Below, in pieces: positions 37,301 to 44,867 of a DNA stretch of 64,000 bases. The notes beneath the pieces were generated by a model. That model searched no databases and was not told where the DNA came from. It saw only the letters and a program-made list of their open reading frames with translations. Numbering within the stretch: position 1 is the first letter of the stretch; every line of letters starts with the position of its first letter. The position numbers and the translations under genes are program-made. The stretch is from Verrucomicrobiia bacterium (GTDB lineage Bacteria > Verrucomicrobiota > Verrucomicrobiia > Limisphaerales > CAIMTB01): contig JAHCBA010000025.1 in the NCBI GenBank assembly GCA_019634625.1, forward strand, positions 38,295-102,294, read 5' to 3'.

Positions 37301-38268
37301 GGCCCGCCATCCACCGGAACACGGTGGATGTGAAAGAAACGGGCGCCCTCAGGGGCCATGGCGAGCAGAATGGATCTCCCGTCATAACTGGCGCTGGGTG
37401 ATCCGATGGCGCCCCGGCCGGCATCCGTCAGCACCCGCGGCCGCGCCCCCGGTCCGACCGGATCCAGCACACACAGCCGCCGCCCGATCTTCGAAGGACA
37501 GGGCAGATCGAACATCGTGTAGGCCCGCGTCCAGTCGCCGATCCGAAAGCATACTCCCCACGCATCCCCGTTGAGCGGCACATAGACGCTGCAATCGTCG
37601 GCCAGGAAGGCGATGGCCGAGGGCCAGGCAAAGTCCGACCCGGCCGGACGCGCCGCCCATCGGACCGGCAGAACTCCCAGGCGCCGGCCGCCGGTGGACC
37701 CCGCATACTCGAGTCTGCCCCACGGCGCCATCCCCATCGGACCCAGCACCGTGGCGGAGACCCAGGCATCGTCTTCCACGAAGTCCGGCTTCGAGTAAGC
37801 CCCGGGTTCGCCCTCGGAAGCGGTCCGCCAGTTCGAATCGGTCACCAACGCCAGGGGTTCCGCTCCATCCCGTTCCACCCGCAAGGCCGCGATGACGCCT
37901 CGGCTTCCCCCCAGGCGGATGCCGCGAATGCCCAGGACATTCCGCCCGGGAAGCAGATGCTCCCGGATATCCCACCGCTCGATGGAACTCCAGACTTCCG
38001 AGCCGGGCCCAATGTCGTAACCGACAAGTGCGCCGTTCACGTAGAGTTCGTATCCGTTGTCGGCCGTGATCAGCACTGTCCCGGCGGCGGGCAGGCGTTC
38101 GAGTCGGAAGGTGACGCGGAGCTGGCAAGAGTCCGTCTGTGAATCGCCCCAGATCCATGAGGCGCGGTCGATCGCCGGGAGCGGAATCTCAGCCGGCAAC
38201 CCCACCGGAAGAAGAGCACTTACGGCCAAAGCCCATCGCAGCGTGGTCACCCGAAGAATGGTCTTCAT
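34357..38268 (-). CDS. Exported hydrazine-synthase-alpha-like / TolB-type / HEAT-repeat protein with one haem motif
   Basis: 1303 residues. A signal peptide (RWALAVSALLPVGLPAE) is followed by a galactose-binding-like domain (ASWIWGDSQTDSCQLRVTF, DNGYELYVNGALVGYD). A TolB/HZS-alpha-like propeller comes next (ILLAMAPEGARFFHIHRVPV, GRIVFASTR, ALFVMQADGSQIRSITHTP). A single haem motif SCVGCH (Cys664, Cys667, His668) then leads into HEAT repeats (~730-1300; ALGRIGDARAVSPLLAVVGN). The middle domain belongs to the group annotated from hydrazine synthase alpha; similarity is by recall, and hydrazine synthesis itself is unlikely in this setting. It faces the UnbV gene convergently with a 38-bp gap. 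Confidence 0.75.
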   Translation of the reverse strand: MKTILRVTTLRWALAVSALLPVGLPAEIPLPAIDRASWIWGDSQTDSCQLRVTFRLERLPAAGTVLITADNGYELYVNGALVGYDIGPGSEVWSSIERWDIREHLLPGRNVLGIRGIRLGGSRGVIAALRVERDGAEPLALVTDSNWRTASEGEPGAYSKPDFVEDDAWVSATVLGPMGMAPWGRLEYAGSTGGRRLGVLPVRWAARPAGSDFAWPSAIAFLADDCSVYVPLNGDAWGVCFRIGDWTRAYTMFDLPCPSKIGRRLCVLDPVGPGARPRVLTDAGRGAIGSPSASYDGRSILLAMAPEGARFFHIHRVPVDGGPPQQLTHGPFHDIDPAELPDGRIVFASTRIGTFEEYHAAPARALFVMQADGSQIRSITHTPIFDNEPRVMADGRIAFVRSDNFFGRAKVETTIHAIRPDGTTGMTLFGADVGAVYGVRLRLLGYGSPAPLPDGRMAFLSNHGNYVGQPGEPESSFHRLPDGLGEVAPLPEGRLLATLLHHDAADRRPRVLAVLDPAGNHLTEIYTSPETPIHSPVSLGARQRPPVLTESVNPARAGAPGATGFLYAQDVRITRKTDADWDQIRAIRVLRSRGVSMRSSHWDFVHQGKEVIELGTVPIGPDGSFSVEVPADVPIALQAVDAEGRSELNEMSWTYVRPGEIRSCVGCHEPRGTAPPMDRCLPDAFRTRPLRLLDQGEPHRFRGNNPGTSGMMDLQFERFREIASLNLYRDGLDTPASGREEVSAWIAKLEGSDPALRISAAQRLGLFRDRSAAPALAVALRDPVRELRVAAAMALAACGTRDSVSALLALLGDPDPNAAQAAEVALENLTGHRVPVEVPATRDARAHQAGIWRAWLDAGTWTEREQALIDRIDSPDRAVQRRAIVTLGHLGGDAARSALRAYVAREKDRNPYPRFTGNNRTDQFTFDARSPLNPRTLQAATRALGFLRDTGAIPLLVEILDTHIQPETGNLFLAETAVEALGWIGTPEAEAVLIDTFARLGPYVNYVGWYSDHEALYACHASPIHARVIEALDRIGSTRAGPIVPAILRSIPTDPDRALFLETDTYELLAGRVIRRSGRGDELLGTCLAVLGETGSPASPDLQEALGATFNAWAGHPCPENRAAQLLATVCRDRRYVPAILDTYRRYRAKPEETFVRALNHPQTFQVRLPHRHWVLLYLGRALGNLGDPSAIETLVGSLGHELNEARHGRPDPAEPNIHLLQMEATPCWRAAAAWALGRIGDARAVSPLLAVVGNLDNAVDTRYAAAEALGRIADPGSIPAIRLLAADYPEVSTRRKLLEACP

Positions 38269-38383
38269 GCGGGACCTTTATGGTTTCCTGGTGAACGGGT
38301 GGGAATGACCCGTCGAGTGCGGGCGAGCCTTTCGGATCGGTGGCCAATACTCAAGACAACTGCCGGCAACTGGCATGCCGGCG

Positions 38384-38542
38384 GTGCATCCCGAAATTGC
38401 GGGTAAGGAGGCAACGCATCGGAGGGACGAGCTCCGCGAGTCCTCAACCCAACGCTCCAGTCCATTGCGGCCTCATGGAACCCGGCCCTCCGAAGCGACG
38501 CTTCGCGAAGTTCGCACCTCTACCGACGACGCCGGGAGGCAC
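38384..38542 (+). repeat. Dispersed ~159-bp repeat, copy D
   Basis: It runs from GTGCATCCCGAAATTGCGGG to GCCGGGAGGCAC, with the full core (GAGCTCCGCGAGTCCTCAA, GCCCTCCGAAGCGACGCTT). It sits in the 302-bp gap upstream of the HZS-like gene (start 38268) and downstream of the esterase gene (stop 38571), where a promoter is expected in 38269-38383. Confidence 0.87.
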
Positions 38543-38570
38543 TGCGGCCCTCCGGGGCGATGCTCCGCGC

Positions 38571-39686
38571 CTATCGGAACAGCCGCGGATACAACTCCGC
38601 GAGATACCGGCGCCAGACCGGCCAGCTATGGTTGCCTTCCGTCAGATGCCACTCATGGCGCACCCCCGCCGCCTTCAGCGCCTCGATGAGGGCTTCGTTG
38701 CGATCGAGGAGAAAATCGTCCTTGCCGCACCCGATCCACAGCAGCCGGATCGCCTCATTCGCCGCCTGCGGTTCCGACAGCGCCCGCCCGATGGATTCCT
38801 TCCCCGGTGCCGCTGAGCTGAAGCCCGCAATCCAGGCGAACTGATCGTACCGGTTCAATCCGATGCGCAACGATTGTTCCCCGCCCATGCTCAATCCCGC
38901 AATGGCCCGCCCCGCGGCGTCGGTCGCCACCCGGTACCGTTCCTCGACATAGGGCAGCGCGTCTTCGACCAGGTCCCGCTCGAACGCCGCCGAATTGGTC
39001 CCCCACGCCCCCGGCCGCACCACAGCGTGCCCGTCCAGCATGGCCACCACCATCGGGCGCGCCTTTTCTTCGGCCAGCAGGTTGTCGAGAATCCAGTGCG
39101 CCTTGCCATGGACCGTCCAGGTCGCCTGGGTGTCGCCGGACCCGTGGAACAAATACAGCACCGGGTATCGGCGGTTCGATTCCCTCTCGTACCCCGGCGG
39201 TGTGTACACCACCAGTTCCCGGGGGCGCCCCAGGGACTTCGACCAGTAGGTGTGGTGGTGCACCGTGCCATGCGGGACGTCCCGGAAGTCGTGGATCAAA
39301 GGCGGATTCCCCGGAAGGTGCAGAATGCTCGTCCGCGGTTGCCGCATTGGCTTGATCGCCGGGTTGGCCGGATCCAGTAAGGTCATCCCGTCCACCTGAA
39401 AACTGTACTCATGCACCCCGGGCACCACGGGCCCCACCGTGATGCTCCACACCCCGTTCTCCTCCCGGGTCAACGGCGTCCGCCCCGAGCCCCACGGACC
39501 CGTCGCTTCCACCTCCTGCGCCCGCGGTGCCAGCAACCGCAGCGTCACCCGCCCGTCGGCATGCACCTCCGGCGACACCACCACCGGCGGTCGGGAGGGT
39601 CGCGTTGGCCGCGGAGCATCCGCCCCCCACACCGTTTGTCCCAGTCCACACGCCACCATCACGCAGGCCCATCGGGAGAAGTCCAT
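38571..39686 (-). CDS. Secreted alpha/beta-hydrolase esterase with N-terminal CBM48-like domain
   Basis: 371 residues. A signal peptide (RWACVMVACGLGQTVWGADA) is followed by an early-set/CBM48-like domain (~40-120; VTLRLLAPRAQEVEATGPWG, YSFQVDGM). Then comes an esterase-D/feruloyl-esterase-type hydrolase (TYWSKSLGRPRELVVYTPPG, YPVLYLFHGSGD). The nucleophile elbow is GLSMGGEQ, and the C-terminal histidine lies in GNHSWPVWRRYL. The family includes XynZ-like feruloyl esterases and enterochelin esterases, so it probably cleaves esters on plant-type polysaccharide. The exact substrate is inferred from domain order only. Confidence 0.85.
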   Translation of the reverse strand: MDFSRWACVMVACGLGQTVWGADAPRPTRPSRPPVVVSPEVHADGRVTLRLLAPRAQEVEATGPWGSGRTPLTREENGVWSITVGPVVPGVHEYSFQVDGMTLLDPANPAIKPMRQPRTSILHLPGNPPLIHDFRDVPHGTVHHHTYWSKSLGRPRELVVYTPPGYERESNRRYPVLYLFHGSGDTQATWTVHGKAHWILDNLLAEEKARPMVVAMLDGHAVVRPGAWGTNSAAFERDLVEDALPYVEERYRVATDAAGRAIAGLSMGGEQSLRIGLNRYDQFAWIAGFSSAAPGKESIGRALSEPQAANEAIRLLWIGCGKDDFLLDRNEALIEALKAAGVRHEWHLTEGNHSWPVWRRYLAELYPRLFR

Positions 39687-39924
39687 GTCCCCGTCCTTAC
39701 CTTCTCAATCCAGACCCGTCAAAGCCTTCCCGCCCGGAGTGAAGCAGGGGGGCGCATCTCAGATTTTTGGAATTCGCCCGAGCCATCCCTCATGGGGACT
39801 CATACTCAGCCCGAAGGGCGGTACTCGTCCTCGATCCCGCAGGCACACCGTTTCGAGCGCCGCCATTGGACCGGCCCGATGGGTTCGATCCTGCCCGGAC
39901 CTCCCATTCCGCACGGGAACCGCA

Positions 39925-40063
39925 TCTCAGGTCTCAGATCTCAGGTCTCAGGTCTCAGGTCTCAGGTCTCAGGTCTCAGGTTTCAGGTCTCAGGTCTCAG
40001 GTCTCAGGCTTCAGGCCTCAGGTTTCAGGCTTCAGGCCTCAGGCTTCAGGCTTCAGGCTTCAG
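39925..40063. repeat. Heptanucleotide tandem array (TCTCAGG-type, about 20 units)
   Basis: Units of seven bases (CTCAGGT, then CTTCAGG variants) run for ~139 bp between the esterase and the PSD1 gene. Units in the first half are mostly TCTCAGG, those in the second mostly CTTCAGG. Because 21 nt equals three units, the array gives a repeating 7-residue word in every frame, so the frames that cross it are artefacts. The 39687-39924 stretch before it shows no gene. Confidence 0.9.
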
Positions 40064-40070
40064 CTCCCTG

Positions 40071-40125
40071 CCCTCCGAGGCGACGCTTCGCGAAGTTCGC
40101 ACCTCTACCCACAACTCCGGGATGA
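40071..40125 (+). repeat. Dispersed ~159-bp repeat, copy E (right end only)
   Basis: Only the last ~55 bp remain (CCCTCCGAGGCGACGCTTCG then CACAACTCCGGGATGA), directly after the heptamer array. The left part appears to have been replaced by the array. Confidence 0.78.
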
Positions 40126-40192
40126 CCGGCTCGCTCCACCAGCGGGGATTTGCGACCTGACAACCCCGGTCCCCGCGATATAAGTGTCGCCC

Positions 40193-42724
40193 ATGTTCAC
40201 CCGGCGTCGCCCCCTCCTCCCCAGGGCGCTCTTGTCCGTCAGCCTGGCCGGGGTTCTTGCCGGGGTTCTTGCCGGCGTTGCCGTCTGTGGCGCGGAGCCG
40301 GTCCCCATCGACTTCAATCGCGACATCCGGCCCATCCTGTCGGACCACTGCTTCACCTGCCATGGCCCCGACGAGAACGCCCGCAAGGGAAGGCTCCGCC
40401 TCGACACGCGGGAAGGTGCTCTCGACCGCGGACGAAGCCGCGAGTACGCCGTGGTTCCCGGCGACAGCGAAGGCAGCGAGATCATTCGCCGGCTCACCAG
40501 CGATGACCCCGATGAAGTCATGCCGCCGCCGCAGTCCCCGCGGAAGGTCACCCCCGGGCAGGTCGCGCTGCTCCGCCGCTGGATCGATGAAGGGGCCCCG
40601 TGGAGCCGGCATTGGGCCTTCGAGACGCCGCGCCGCCCGCCGCTGCCCCCCGCGACGCCCGCCGATCGCAATCCCATCGACGCCTTCCTCCAGCACCGCC
40701 TCGCCCGCGAAGGACTGAGCCCTTCGCCCGAGGCTCCCCGTGCCACGCTCATCCGGCGGGTCACCCTCGATCTCACCGGGCTGCCGCCCTCCCCGGAAGA
40801 CATTGGATCCTTTGTCGCCGATCCCCATCCGAACGCCTACGAGCGCCTGGTGGATCGGCTGCTCGCCTCGCCCCGCTACGGCGAGCGCATGGCCTGGGAG
40901 TGGCTCGAAGCGGCCCGTTACGCCGATTCCAACGGGTACCAGGGCGACGCCGAACGCACCATGTGGCCCTGGCGCGACTGGGTGGTGGAGGCCTTCAACC
41001 GCAATCTCCCCTACGACACCTTCACGGTCTGGCAGATCGCCGGCGACCGCCTTCCCGATCCCACCCACGAACAGCGCCTCGCCACCGGCTTTCTCCGTAA
41101 TCACATGATCAATGGCGAGGGAGGGCGCATCGCCGAGGAAAACCGCATCGAGTATCTCTTCGACCAGACCGAGACCGTGGCCACCGTCTGGCTGGGCGCC
41201 ACCTTCAACTGCTCCCGGTGCCACGATCACAAGTACGACCCCTACTCCCAGCAGGATTATTTCAGCCTCTTTGCCTTCTTCGACCGGACCCGCGTGGACG
41301 GCAGTGGCGGCAGTCCCCAGACGCCGCCCGTGCTCGAGGTCCCCACCCCGGAACAGACGCGGCGCCTCGCCGCGGCCAACGCCCATCTGGCCGCCGTCGC
41401 CGCCACCGTCGCCGCCCTCGAATCGGAACGGTTCCCCCGCGACGCCGGTCAACCGGCCCACACCTCGCCCAAGGCGGAAGGTCTTCCCCGTGAAATCCTC
41501 GACATCCTCCGCAGCGCGCCTCCCGACCGCGACCCGGGACGCCTCGAGAAACTGGCCGGTCACTGGCGCACCGACGATCCGGACTACGCCGCCCAGCTCG
41601 AGGCCCTGCGCCAGGTGCGGCAGGAACGCGATGCCGCCTCGCGTTCGATCCCCCGCGTGATGGTCATGGAGGACCTGCCGGAGCCCCGCACCACCCACCT
41701 CCTCGATCGCGGCAGTTATCTGAGCCCCACCGTCGAAGTCCCCATGGCCTACCCCGCCACCCTGACCCGTGGCGACGAACCGCCTCCCTCCGACCGCCTC
41801 GACCTCGCCCGCTGGCTGGTTCATCCGGAGCATCCCCTCACCGCCCGGGTCACGGTGAACCGCTTCTGGCAGACGTTCTTCGGAATCGGCCTGGTTCGCA
41901 CCTCCGAGGACTTCGGCGTCCAGGGGGAGCCGCCCGTTCACCCGGAGCTTCTCGACTGGCTGGCCACCGAGTTCGTGGCCAGCGGCTGGGATGTGAAACG
42001 CCTGGTCCGCCTCATGGTCACCAGCGCCGCCTACCGCCAGTCCTCGAAGGTCACCCCCGAACTCCATGAGCGGGATCCGGAAAACCGCCTTCTCGCCCGC
42101 GCCCCGCGCCACCGCCTGCCCTCTTGGATGATCCGCGACGCCGCCCTTGCCGCCGCCGGCCTGCTGGGCGACGCGGTCGGCGGTCCGCCCGTTCATCCCT
42201 ACCAGCCGCCCGGCGTCTGGGAGGAGGTCACCTTCGGGAACAAGAAGTACCGCCAGGACCACGGCGCCGACCTCTACCGCCGCAGCCTCTACGTCTTCTG
42301 GCGCCGCATCGTCGCACCCACGATGTTCTTCGATGTCGCCAGCCGCCAGGTCTGCACCGTCAAGACCCCGCGCACCAATGTCCCCCTCCACGCGCTTCTG
42401 ACCCTCAACGACATCGCCTACCTCGAAGCCGCCCGTGTGCTGGCCGGGAACGTCCTGCTCGCGGCGCACAGCGACCCCGACCGCATCGATCTCGCCTCAC
42501 GGCGGGTCCTGGCCCGCGCCGCCCAGCCCTCCGAACGCGAGATCCTCCTCCGCGCCCTGCACCGGCACCGCCGCCATTACGCCGCCGATCCCGTCGCCGC
42601 CGCCGCCCTGCTCGACGTCGGCGAAGCCCCCCGCGATCCCGCCCTCGATCCGGTCGAACTCGCCGCCTGGACCCTCCTCTGCCATACCGTCCTCAACCTC
42701 GACGAAGCCCTGAACAAGGAATGA
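40193..42724 (+). CDS. PSD1 (DUF1549/DUF1553) protein with cytochrome-c-like N-terminus
   Basis: 843 residues from ATG 40193; a GTG nine bases upstream is less likely. A signal peptide with a 15-bp internal duplication (GVLAGVLAGV) is followed by CFTCHG (Cys53-x-x-Cys56-His57) in a planctomycete-type cytochrome domain (IDFNRDIRPILSDHCFTC). DUF1549 comes next, with the motif NCSRCHDHKYDP (Cys340, Cys343, His344), then a linker and DUF1553 (LARWLVHPEHPLTARVTVNR, SAAYRQSS). The family is exported, probably haem-binding and of unknown activity, though often near sulfatases. The DUF1501 partner follows with a 4-bp overlap. Confidence 0.92.
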   Translation: MFTRRRPLLPRALLSVSLAGVLAGVLAGVAVCGAEPVPIDFNRDIRPILSDHCFTCHGPDENARKGRLRLDTREGALDRGRSREYAVVPGDSEGSEIIRRLTSDDPDEVMPPPQSPRKVTPGQVALLRRWIDEGAPWSRHWAFETPRRPPLPPATPADRNPIDAFLQHRLAREGLSPSPEAPRATLIRRVTLDLTGLPPSPEDIGSFVADPHPNAYERLVDRLLASPRYGERMAWEWLEAARYADSNGYQGDAERTMWPWRDWVVEAFNRNLPYDTFTVWQIAGDRLPDPTHEQRLATGFLRNHMINGEGGRIAEENRIEYLFDQTETVATVWLGATFNCSRCHDHKYDPYSQQDYFSLFAFFDRTRVDGSGGSPQTPPVLEVPTPEQTRRLAAANAHLAAVAATVAALESERFPRDAGQPAHTSPKAEGLPREILDILRSAPPDRDPGRLEKLAGHWRTDDPDYAAQLEALRQVRQERDAASRSIPRVMVMEDLPEPRTTHLLDRGSYLSPTVEVPMAYPATLTRGDEPPPSDRLDLARWLVHPEHPLTARVTVNRFWQTFFGIGLVRTSEDFGVQGEPPVHPELLDWLATEFVASGWDVKRLVRLMVTSAAYRQSSKVTPELHERDPENRLLARAPRHRLPSWMIRDAALAAAGLLGDAVGGPPVHPYQPPGVWEEVTFGNKKYRQDHGADLYRRSLYVFWRRIVAPTMFFDVASRQVCTVKTPRTNVPLHALLTLNDIAYLEAARVLAGNVLLAAHSDPDRIDLASRRVLARAAQPSEREILLRALHRHRRHYAADPVAAAALLDVGEAPRDPALDPVELAAWTLLCHTVLNLDEALNKE

Positions 42725-44214
42725 GCCTCCCCTCCCATCCCGTCGCCGAACACCACCGCCTCCTGGCGCGCCGCACCTTCCTCACCCGCTCGGCCACCGC
42801 CCTCGGCATGGCCTCCCTCGCCCGGCTCCTCGGTCGCGACCGGCTCCTCGCCGACCCGTCGCCCCGCCCCACGGACCCCGCCGGAAGGCCCATGCCGCTT
42901 CCCGGCCTCCCGCACCACGCCCCCCGCGCCCGCCGCGTCATCTACCTCTTCCAGAATGGCGCCCCCACCCACGTCGATCTCTTCGACTACAAGCCACGCC
43001 TTCGCGAACTCCATGGCCGGCCCGTCCCCGACGCCTATGTCGCCGGGAAACGGTTCAGCACCATGACCGGCAAGCCCGATGGCAAGCTCCTCCTCGCCCC
43101 TGTCGAACCCTTCCACCAGCACGGCCAGTGCGGCGCCTGGGTCAGCGAGTTCCTCCCCCACACGGCCCGCATCGTCGATGACCTCTGCTTCGTCAAGAGC
43201 CTCCACACCGATTCCGTCAACCACGCCCCGGGCATCTCCCTGCTCCTCAGCGGCGCCGAACTTCCCGGACGCCCCGCCCTCGGCGCCTGGCTCACCTACG
43301 GCCTCGGCAGCGACAACGAAAACCTCCCCGCCTACGTCGTCATGACGTCCGTCAGCAAAGGCACCACCTGCGGACAGATCTTCTACGACTTCTACTGGGG
43401 CTCCGGTTTCCTCCCCTCCCGCTATCAGGGCGTGAAGTTCCGCGGCAGCGGCGAACCCGTCCTTTACCTCGGCAACCCCGCCGGCCTCGACCCCGCCACC
43501 CGGCGCGCCATGCTTGATGACCTCGCCGAACTCAACCACCTCAAGCTCCGCGACCACGGCGACCCCGAAATCGCCACCCGCATCGCCCAGTACGAGATGG
43601 CGTTCCGCATGCAGACCAGCGTCCCGGAACTCACCGATCTCTCCGACGAGCCGCAATCCGTCCTCGACCTCTACGGCCCCGCCGTCCGCGAACAGGGCAC
43701 CTACGCCTACAACTGCCTCATGGCCCGGCGCCTCATCGAACGCGGCGTCCGCTGTGTCCAGGTCATGCACGCCGGCTGGGACCAGCACAACAGCCTCACC
43801 ACCGAGCTCTACACCCAGTGCCGTGACACCGACCAGCCGTCCGCCGGACTCGTCACCGACCTCAAACAGCGCGGTCTCCTCGACGACACCCTCGTCGTCT
43901 GGGGCGGCGAGTTCGGGCGCACCCCCTTCCTCCAGGGCAACCTTGACGACCGCCCCCGCTGGGGCCGCGATCATCACCCCTACGCCTTCACGTCCTGGCT
44001 CGCCGGCGGCGGGGTCAAACCCGGACACACCTACGGCGAAACCGACGACCTCGGCATGAACGTCGTCCGCGACCCCGTCCATGTGCACGACTTCCAGGCG
44101 ACCCTCCTCCATCTCCTCGGCATCGACCACGAACGCCTCACCTACCGGTTTCAGGGACGCCACTTCCGCCTCACCGACGTCCACGGCCACGTGGTCACCT
44201 CCCTCCTGGTCTGA
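42721..44214 (+). CDS. DUF1501 protein with Tat signal
   Basis: 497 residues from ATG 42721, overlapping the PSD1 stop (ATGA). The N-terminus has a twin-arginine motif (RRTFLTRSATALGMASLARL), so the folded protein is exported by Tat. The sequence is the sulfatase-fold DUF1501 family: VIYLFQNGAPTHVDLFDYKP, FVKSLHTDSVNHAPG, VVWGGEFGRTPFLQG, GRDHHPYAFTSWLAGGGVKP. It pairs with PSD1 proteins across Planctomycetes and Verrucomicrobia. The pair is taken to act on an unknown polymer. Neighbouring hairpin-rich repeats lie directly downstream and may stop transcription. Confidence 0.92.
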   Translation: MSLPSHPVAEHHRLLARRTFLTRSATALGMASLARLLGRDRLLADPSPRPTDPAGRPMPLPGLPHHAPRARRVIYLFQNGAPTHVDLFDYKPRLRELHGRPVPDAYVAGKRFSTMTGKPDGKLLLAPVEPFHQHGQCGAWVSEFLPHTARIVDDLCFVKSLHTDSVNHAPGISLLLSGAELPGRPALGAWLTYGLGSDNENLPAYVVMTSVSKGTTCGQIFYDFYWGSGFLPSRYQGVKFRGSGEPVLYLGNPAGLDPATRRAMLDDLAELNHLKLRDHGDPEIATRIAQYEMAFRMQTSVPELTDLSDEPQSVLDLYGPAVREQGTYAYNCLMARRLIERGVRCVQVMHAGWDQHNSLTTELYTQCRDTDQPSAGLVTDLKQRGLLDDTLVVWGGEFGRTPFLQGNLDDRPRWGRDHHPYAFTSWLAGGGVKPGHTYGETDDLGMNVVRDPVHVHDFQATLLHLLGIDHERLTYRFQGRHFRLTDVHGHVVTSLLV

Positions 44215-44230
44215 GACCCTTCACCCCGGC

Positions 44231-44679
44231 GGGACGGGAAGCGGGGCACAAGGTCAGCCGCCCTTCGTTGGGTGTGCACGCTCTAGCGTGTCGAGTGGAT
44301 TGGGAGGCTCACGCTGAAGCGTGTACACCCAACCGTCCTGGTGGGACGGGAAGCGGGGTCACAGGGTCGGCCGCTCTGTGTTGGGTGTGCACGCTTTAGC
44401 GTGTCGGGTGGTTTGAGAGGCACACGCTGAAGCGTGTACACCCAACCGTTCTGGCAGGATGGGAAGCGGGGTCACAGGGTCGGCCGCCCTGTGTTGGGTG
44501 TACACGCTTTAGCGTGTCGGGTGGTTTGAGAGGCACACGCTGAAGCGTGTACACCCAACCGTCCTGGTGGGACGGGAAGCGGGGGCACAGAGTCAGCCGC
44601 CCTTCGTTGGGTGTGCACGCTTTAGCGTGTCGGGGTGGTTTGAGAGGCACACGCTGAAGCGTGTACACCCAACCGTTAC
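44231..44679. repeat. Four tandem ~113-bp units made of hairpins
   Basis: Units begin near 44231, 44343, 44456 and 44569 with GGGACGGGAAGCGGGG or a close variant. Each contains TTGGGTGT(A/G)CACGCTTTAG and ACACGCTGAAGCGTGTACAC, which form two local hairpins (ACACGC-TTTA-GCGTGT type) as well as one larger stem closing the unit (TTGGGTGT...ACACCCAA). The four are almost identical; the first has TCTAG for TTTAG. They follow the DUF1501 stop by 16 bp. There are no spacers of the kind a CRISPR array has. Confidence 0.92.
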
Positions 44680-44802
44680 AGGAGGGTCGAGCTCCGCGAG
44701 TCCTCAACCCAGCGCTCCACATCGTTGCGGCCTCGCAGAGCTCGGCCCTCCGATTCCACACATCGCGAAGCTCGCACCTCTCCCCGCAACTCCCGGATGC
44801 AC
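44680..44802 (+). repeat. Dispersed ~159-bp repeat, copy F (left end missing)
   Basis: The right ~120 bp are present, from GGAGGGTCGAGCTCCGCGAG to TCCCGGATGCAC. The left end is replaced by the last of the 113-bp units. The 44803-44867 spacer leads to the peptidase gene. Confidence 0.85.
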
Positions 44803-44867
44803 CTCTCTGCAAGGTCACTCCAGGATTCGTCTTGGCGCAGGCCCCTCACGGCCTAGCATGAGGAAGC

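Noticed and set aside
34357..38268. True hydrazine synthase alpha subunit (anammox)
   Set aside because: Only the propeller resembles that family. The HEAT tail, the single haem motif and the lack of beta/gamma genes make anammox metabolism unlikely.
39925..40063. Protein with a repeating heptad word across the heptamer array
   Set aside because: Any frame through a 7-bp array gives a 7-residue repeat; there is no start, signal or conserved flank.
44231..44679. Possible CRISPR array
   Set aside because: The units are tandem with no unique spacers between repeats, and there are no cas genes in the window.
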